Source: Thinopyrum elongatum (Eukaryota; Streptophyta; Magnoliopsida; Poales; Poaceae). Taken from it: a stretch of 64,000 bases of DNA. A model generated the notes under the pieces. It did no database searches. It saw nothing but the letters and a program-made list of their open reading frames with translations, and was not told the origin of the DNA. The translations under genes were made by a program, and so were the position numbers. The stretch is from contig CM022298.1 of assembly GCA_011799875.1 (NCBI GenBank), positions 49,165,375-49,229,374 on the forward strand, written 5' to 3'. The first letter of the stretch is position 1. Each line of letters opens with the position of its first letter. Of the stretch, positions 57,409-64,000 are shown piece after piece.

Positions 57409-59034
57409 CTAGGCTTGCTTGTTGATCAAAGATGGTTAAGGTTTTCTAACCATAGACATGTGTTGTCATTTGATAATGGAATCACATCATTAGGAGATTG
57501 GTGTGATGGACAAGACCCATTCGTTAGCTTAGCATATTGATTGTTCAGTTTATTGCTATTGCTTTCTTGATGACAAATACATATTCCTTCGACTATGAGA
57601 CTATGCAACTCCCGGATAACGAAGAATACCTTGTGTGCTATCAAACGCCACAACGTAACTGGATGATCATAAAGTTGCTCTACAGGTATCTCCAAAGGTG
57701 TTTGTTGAGTTGGCATAGATCGAGATTAGGATTTGTCACTTCGAGTATCGGAGATGTATCTCTGAGCCCTCTCGGTAATACACATCATAAGAAGCCTTGC
57801 AACCAAAGTGACTAAGGAGTTAGTTGCAAGATAATGTATTATGGAACGAGTAAAGAGACTTGCCGGTAACGAGATTGAACTAGGTATTAAGATACCGACG
57901 ATCGAATCTCGGGCAAGTAACATACCGATGGACAAAGGGAATTACGTATGTTGTCATAAGGTTCGACCGATAAAGATCTTCGTAGAATATGTAGGAGCCA
58001 ATATGGGCATCCAGGTTCCTCTATTGGTTATTGACCGGAGAGGTGTCTCGATCATGTCTACATGGTTCTCGAACCCGTAGGGTCCGCACGCTTAACGTTC
58101 GTTGACGATATAGTGTTATGTGAGTTATATGATTTGGTGACTGAATGTTGTTCGGAGTCCCGGATGTGATCAAAGACATGACGAGGAGCTCCGGAATGGT
58201 CCGAAGGTAAAGATTGATATATAGGACGATGATATTCGGACACCGGAAAAATTTCGGAGTGCACCGGGTAGTCATCGGGTCACCGGAAGGTGTTCCGGAC
58301 ACCCCCGGTAGGTGTATGGGCCTAATGGGTCAAGGGGGGGGGACAGACCAGCCCACAAGGGGTTGGTGCGCCCCTCTCCCTGGTCGGCCGGCCCTAGGGA
58401 AGGAAAGGGGGGAGGGCTAGCCCCTCCTCCCTTCCCCTTCTCATGGGAGAAAGGAAAGGGGGGGGGGGAGGCGCCTCCCTCCCCTGCCTTTCACCGCTCA
58501 CCTAAAAAGGAAAGGGGGGGGGCGGCTTGGGAGAGACCCCAAGTAGGATTCGGCCTACTTGGGGCGCCTTCTTGGCTGCTCCCTCCTTCCCCCACCTATA
58601 TATATGTGGGAGGGGGGCGCCACACATAGCCACGACAATTGCTTAGCCGTGTGCGGCGCCCCCCTCCACCGTTTACACCCTCGGTCATATTTTCGTAGTG
58701 CTTAGGCGAAGCCCTGCAGAGATAACTTCACCATCACCGTCACCACGCCGTCGTGCTGCCGGAACTCATCCACTACTTCGCCGTCTTGCTGGATCAAGAA
58801 GGCGAGGACGTCACCGAGCTGAACGTGTGCTGAACGCGGAGGTGCCGTACGTTCGGTACTCGATCGGTTGGAGCGCGAAGAAGTTCGACTACATCAACCA
58901 CGTTAACAAACACTTCCGCTTACGGTCTACGAGGATACGTAGACACACTGTCCCCTCTCGTTGCTATGCATTTCCTTGATAGATCTTGCGTGTGCGTAGA
59001 ATTTTTTTTGTTTTTCATGCAACGTTTCCCTACA
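57409..59034 (+). mobile_element. Copia (Angela/BARE/WIS-like) solo LTR, right piece
   Basis: Continues 37948-38108 from ctaggcttgcttgttgatca to the end TTTCCCTACA at 59034. It is followed by AAGAT (59035-59039), matching the left flank AAGAC at four of five positions. No PBS or internal region follows, so the parent is a solo LTR. It includes G-runs and a GC-rich stretch at 58330-58650. Confidence 0.88.
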
Positions 59035-60790
59035 AAGATTTGCGGTGCTATGGTACTTTTGTTTGTTTGTTTCTATTCTCTATGTTGATCAGGCCTACTA
59101 ATATTATTAATATTTGTTTAGGTAACTCCAACATATAGATCACAATGGATTGTAGTGTATGTATAAACTCAGATTTTGTCTGGTCTACTGCATTGCTAAT
59201 GTAACCCCATTTAATTTCTCACCATGGCAAAAAATGCTCAGTTGTTTACTTTAAATGTATCTGAAGCTGAGATGCAGAAGTAGGTAGCTAGGATGCATGT
59301 TTTGAATTTTTGCATTGAGATTCAGATAATCCCACAGTTGAGATTGCTAACCGTGATATTGATGTATGATGTTTCCGGAAATATCTAGGAGGCAATAAAC
59401 AAATTTAGGTTGTCAAGGACGGGAATACATACCCTCTTCCCAAACTAGCATCCCAAAGTACCTTTGGTCTATAGTTTTTTTCATCAAACTTTTTTCTGGC
59501 GTTGCTCGTGAGTCGTGACTAAAGTAGTTACTTGGGTGACAAGAGAGTTCAGGGTGATCAAGGTGCCTAGCATTAATTGGGAAATAAACAAGTTGTAATG
59601 AGTTGATTTTTTTTCTCCATATCAATGCATGGGCATTCAACTATGTATCTCTTTATGTAGACAAATGCATGTATTGTGCATGTATAATACTTTAACAAAT
59701 AGATAATTAACTTTTTGTTAAGATGAATCTGGATACCACCACATATGTGTGTTTTTCCATGATAACGCACGGACCCACGAGCTAAAATGGAAGATTTTTT
59801 TTCTCCCGTTGCAACACATGGGCATTTTTTCTAATACATGTAATTTTTGAAGCACAGTTACATGTAAAAAATTGACAACTTCATATTTAAAACTGGCAAG
59901 CACAACAAATCATTATTTCCCCGAAAAATAGAAAAATTCACAAGGTTTAGTTGGTTCAATTAGAATATTTTGGTATTTCCCTGAAAAAATTAGAACTCAC
60001 TTGTAAACATTGCATCATATTTTTTTTTGCGGGGGTAAACATTGCATCATTGATAGTACTTTTTTGGGCAACAGCATGTTTCCTTTTTGAATCGCAGAGA
60101 TGTGAAACTTTCTGGTTCAATTCCATTTTGAAAGGAAACCATGTCTGGCAGATCCATGTAGGAACTTTAGATTTACAAAACTAAAATGCGACAAAAAAAA
60201 GCACAAGTACAAAATTTGAATTTCCCCATGGTAACAACTAGACAGGTAATAAGATGACAGAAACCTCCACACGAGGTCAAGAACCTAATGCAAGGCATCT
60301 TAGCGGCCGATCACTTATCTCTCTGTTGTTCGGTCCCCAGTCTCAGATAGCAATCTGTGTCCTAAATGGCATACTGATGTAATAGTTTATCAATTCTTGC
60401 TTCACCGTTTTGGTGGAGCTTGGATTTCCCCACTTCTCCAACTCTTCATATTTTGTGCTAAAACCAGGGCCAGCTGCTCCTCCTCAGCTTTGAGAATTAA
60501 GTTGTTCTGCCCAGCTCCGAACCCGGAGCTGGAGATCCAGTGAACAAGCACTTAGGGCATGTTCTGAAGTCCTCCCATGTTCGAAAATTCAGCTTCCCAC
60601 ATCTGTTCGGTAGCGGAAACAGCTTCCCCATCGCCACCTTGGCTGGCGACAGCTGTTGCGCCATATTTGGCTCAATCGAGATTGTCAAAAGGGTCGGTAG
60701 CCCAATTGGAAGACAAGCATACTGCCCAAAAAGGAAGCAGTGACATGTTTCTGTTTGAGAAAGAGCAACCACAAGCTGGAAATTCAATTA
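59035..60790. other. Low-copy-looking sequence, no gene recognised
   Basis: AT-rich DNA with only short ORFs, none with a recognisable domain. A C- and G-rich patch at 60470-60740 includes ccagctccgaacccggagctgg-like inverted bases. No transposon boundary could be proved. Confidence 0.45.
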
Positions 60791-61130
60791 TGCTCCCGGG
60801 CCAAAAAATAACTTTTAAAATGTCAAAAAAAATCAAGTCAAATTTTTTATATTTTCTTAGTCACGTCCAAATGATACCTGCAAATTTTGAGGCAAAAATG
60901 TTAAGCATTTCGGCCTGTGCAAAAAAATAAGTAAACAACAAATGTTACCTCAAAATGTCACTCCGAATTAGTTTCTTTCACCGATTAAACATTGCTACTA
61001 TGTTTCGCATAAAATTTGTCAAGCATGCTTGCGACACTAACACGATCGTCCACAAAAAAAATCAGATTTTTCTTTGGAAACATTTACAACTTTTTGCATT
61101 ACTGTTCACCCGGGAGCATGTGCTCCCGGA
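60791..61130. mobile_element. Possible MITE with tgctcccggg termini
   Basis: The left end is tgctcccgggccaaaaaa and the right end contains ttcacccgggagcatgtgct, so the termini are inverted copies of tgctcccggg. The interior is AT-rich with aaatcagattttt-type phrases. About 340 bp, non-coding. The class is uncertain and no clear TSD was read. Confidence 0.5.
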
Positions 61131-62017
61131 GGCAAAACGCCCCTCTTTCAAGAAGAAAGACGGGAGGAGAGAGATAAAACAAAATGTTTTCCTTTATTTG
61201 GCGGTGGCAAACCTTGTAATTTCAACTAACTCCGTGTTTCAAGTATTCCTGCTTCTCGAAGCTAGCTTCTTGAAGGCAGAACGTTCGGCTCGGCTCTGCA
61301 CGTGGAGTTTGTGAAGCGTGGAGCTGGAAGACTTCACAACAGGCCGTTAGCATTGCTCCTCTAGACACATCGCTCCATCGAACCCGTTAACAGTCGCGCA
61401 ATGTGCGCACTCTCACGACGTCCATGTTGGCACTGGGCACTGTTTCATCGTTGAAATATTTTTGCCTCGTTGGTCCACTTGTCTGCTGGGGATTAGGCTA
61501 AGTAAGAGCCCAGATACATCGCCCCCTTCGATCCCTTTCTTCCTCGTACATGCAATCGGTCCCGTCTCTCTCACACCACCTAAGGGCCGCCGCCGTCGCC
61601 TCTCCCATCCGCCGTGCCCCAGGCCCCTTTCTCTCTCGTCGATCTGCGGCGGGTTTGGGGACGCGCAAGGACGGAGAGATCCCCGGTGGTGGTTGGGTGC
61701 CGTTGACCTCGTGCATGGAGGCGAGGCAGAGGGTGGCGGCGCTGGTCACCGCGACGGCAGGCGGCAGTTTGAGGGGCGGGGAGGTCGGGGATGGATGGAT
61801 CCGGCAGCCCCCGTACAGGTCCGAGGCGGTGGGCGCTCGGGGTCGCCGGCCGGAGCGGATCGACGGCGGACGCGGCCATTGTTTCCTGGCGGAACTCCGG
61901 CGTGAGCAGAAAGGCGGCGCGGGCGGGCGACGACTTCTGGCTAGGGAGAGGAGGCGGCCGGGGCGTAGGACGGCACGCTCGGCTCCGGCGGCAAGGCATG
62001 GCTGCGGGCTAGCATGA
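61131..62017. other. GC-rich region next to a CACTA end, no gene recognised
   Basis: From about 61500 the sequence is GC-rich and open in several plus frames (61462-61905, 61550-62017). The products are Arg, Gly and Pro rich without known domains. It resembles the first exon or promoter side of a grass gene, possibly cut by the CACTA at 62018, but there is no proof. Confidence 0.4.
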
Positions 62018-64000
62018 CACTAGTAGAAAAAGGCCCATTTGTCCCGGTTCATAAGGCCCATTTGTCCCGGTTCGGGAACCGAGACTAAAGGGTCGGGACT
62101 AAAGCCCAACACCTTTAGTCCCGGTTCTTATACGAACCGGGACAGATGGGGCTCCACGTGGCCGCTGCGGCGAGCCCAGAGAGGAGGGCCTTTAGTACCA
62201 ACCGGGACCAAAGATCATCCACGTGTCAGCAGCTCAGGATCATCCACGTCATGAACATATACAGAGAGAAGTGATCGACCTCCTCCTTCTCCGAGAGATT
62301 GGTCGAACAACAAGTTTTCGTATATCTATCCGACGCTGCTAGCTACATATATACAATATAAGATCTCTTACAATCCCTAACATTTGATGTCAAGTTCCAC
62401 ATGGTATTCTCCGGCTGGATTGATGACGTGGTCAAGAAAGAATCCCGCCAATTCCTTTTGAATTGCTTTTATGCGATCTTGTGGTAGGAGTTCATCCCGC
62501 ATCTGCCAAATCTAATTTGAAGAAGGGGGTCAATACATATATATGAATGAAACTCAACACAAATGATGGTAATAAAATAAAATTGTGAATATTATTGCTT
62601 ACGCACTTCATATTGTTTTTCAGAGTAGCCCCGCTTAGAGGTCGTCGCGTTGTAGATGTACTCGCAAATGTAGTATCCACAAAAATTATTCCCGCCTTCC
62701 TGCCACAACCACTTTACGAGAAATAAAGGTCAATCAAACTGATAATCAAGCATTATAAATGGTATTGATGAAACTAGCAAGAATCAATGGGAGATGCGCG
62801 GAACTAGCTAGTAGTACTTACTTTCGGGTGTGTAAATCGCAGCTCCCCCGGCAGTCCCGGAGCTTCTGTGGTGAACACTTTCCAAACCCTGCGAGACAAA
62901 GAAAATAATTACTTGATATTAGGAAATGACCAAAGTTGCCGATATGGTGTGATAATGATCGATTGAACTTACTTCTGGAGCATTTCAGTCATGGCCGCAT
63001 ACTCCTTGGGATCTTTTCGTCTTGAGTCTAAGACGGTTACTAGTCCCTGCTTAAGCTTAATCTCTAGGAGAATAAAGTGGAAGCTGCGCACACATGCATA
63101 ACTCATCAATTACATTACTATAACCTCGAGTAATAAGGGAAACCGAATATGCAGAAGACAGTAACACTCACTTGAAGTTGTAAGGAAAGAGTATTTTATC
63201 TTTGTTTTGATTTTTACGCAACGATTGTAGCAAGTTGGCCTCGGTTTCTTTGGCATGATATTTAACCGTCCATTCATCTATGAGATTTGTGTTAATGAAC
63301 CCAATATCATAGATTTGTGCATTTCTGCATTCGACGATCTTCAATCTGCATAATATAGTGAGGATAATTATATATACATGCAATGAAAGAGCTGAGCTAT
63401 ATATAGAGACTTAATTACAGAAGTATAGTACTTACAGACAGTAGCAAGTGATGATTATTTTATCGAGGTCCTTTTGATTGAAAAAGTGGAAGAACTCCTC
63501 AAATGGAACAGACAACAGATCAATTCCAACGAGGTCGTGCTCCTCTTTAACTATCAGCGTCAAAATATCCTTCCCGGACATGCAGGTGTCCATGTACCAC
63601 TTATGGAATCTTCGCATCATCGTTGTTAGAGGAGGATCACCAGGTTTGACGAGAGGCTTCCCGTACTGGTATTTATGTTCGTCCACCTCCATTGTATCAA
63701 AATTTGCATCGTCGGGCAGGTAATCACCAGGATTGGTACCGGGCAGCATCCCTGGCAGATTTGCGACGATATCGCTAGACACCTTAAGCGGGCGGCACGA
63801 TTGGTTTGCCTGTTCGCCGAGCTAGGGAATTTTTTCCCTCTTCTTCGTTCTTGTAACCTTTTGTCACTTGAAGTAGTTCCCGACCGGCGCGCTCCTTCCA
63901 CTGCCTTTTTCAAAGCGCGGACATGGTTGTCATCCGGCGGAGGCGGTGGTGGTCGCTTCAGGTTCTTCAAAGTGCGCTTCAATTTCACCGGATCCATCTT
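62018..64000 (-). mobile_element. CACTA transposon end with Ulp1-like gene, cut by window end
   Basis: The terminus CACTAGTAGAAAAAGGCCCA starts at 62018. Next come subterminal repeats (gtcccggttc, gaaccgggac, gggactaaag) to about 62215, then a non-coding gap, then the 3' end of the protease-like gene on the minus strand. The order matches the CACTA at 29015-31210 in opposite orientation. The other end is outside the window. Confidence 0.8.
62377..63997 (-). pseudogene. CACTA second gene, Ulp1/C48-like protease, six exons
   Basis: Read from MDPVKLKRTLKNLKRPPPPP at 63997, though the true start may be upstream, outside the window. Exon 1 ends near 63436 with a gtaagt donor. Later exons lie at about 63350-63170 (DIGFINTNLIDEW ... 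KILFPYNF), 63087-62972 (FHFILLEIKLK, VTVLDSRRKDP), 62890-62823, 62700-62610 (NNFCGYYICEYI) and 62512-62377 (MRDELLPQDRIKAIQKELAG, stop TAG). His, Asp and Cys of the C48 triad are all present. A one-base deletion near 63825 shifts exon 1, so this copy is probably broken; the rest is open. The peptidase role is by family analogy; a function for the transposon is not known. Confidence 0.75.

Noticed and set aside
61550..62017. 155-codon plus-strand ORF beside the CACTA end
   Set aside because: No domain, several frames open at once in GC-rich DNA; kept only as a possible exon scrap.
1..64000. CRISPR arrays, operons or bacterial systems
   Set aside because: Repeats are transposon termini or microsatellites, genes are split by introns, and retroelements are plant type; there is no regular spacer array.

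Overview
This window looks like an intergenic, repeat-dominated stretch of a Triticeae grass genome (wheat, Aegilops or barley type). The evidence is indirect but consistent. There are very long TG...CA LTRs of Triticeae style, Gypsy elements primed by tRNA-Asp or initiator tRNA-Met, copia LTRs of the Angela/BARE/WIS type, CACTA transposons with subterminal hairpins, MITEs, and a wall-associated-kinase gene. Family names are recalled from memory and are tentative. Boundaries, target-site duplications (TSDs), primer-binding sites (PBSs) and stop codons were read directly from the sequence. No rRNA or tRNA gene, CRISPR array or bacterial feature was seen.

Layout. (1) 1-9.09 kb, plus strand: three nested Gypsy elements. 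Element A (3' internal end plus 3' LTR) sits in the pol gene of element B, and B's 3' LTR sits inside the 5' LTR of a coding-less element C. (2) 9.09-13.8 kb: low-copy-looking DNA with a decayed UDP-glycosyltransferase relic (minus) and a non-autonomous CACTA element carrying a GC-rich segment. (3) 13.8-29.0 kb, mainly minus strand: a truncated LTR, then non-autonomous Gypsy element D (gag and protease only). D is interrupted by a copia solo LTR and by a complete related element F (18161-24678, TSD CAAAC). (4) 29.0-31.2 kb: truncated CACTA with a Ulp1/C48-protease-like gene. (5) 31.2-37.9 kb: gene island with a two-exon wall-associated receptor kinase (minus) and a Harbinger-like MITE just upstream. 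(6) 37.9-59.0 kb: a nest. A copia solo LTR is split by a ~13-kb chromodomain Gypsy (element E, minus), which itself carries two later solo LTRs, one in its LTR and one in its RNase H codons. (7) 59.0-62.0 kb: low-copy-looking DNA with a MITE. (8) 62.0-64.0 kb: second CACTA with the Ulp1-like gene (minus), cut by the window end.

The only host gene that looks near-complete is the wall-associated kinase. Both exons are open and the kinase motifs are intact, but a one-base deletion at the start of the transmembrane segment breaks the frame if the obvious splice sites are used. The rest is a record of transposition, solo-LTR formation and decay. Nested TSDs and one empty site in a sister LTR give a relative order of events.
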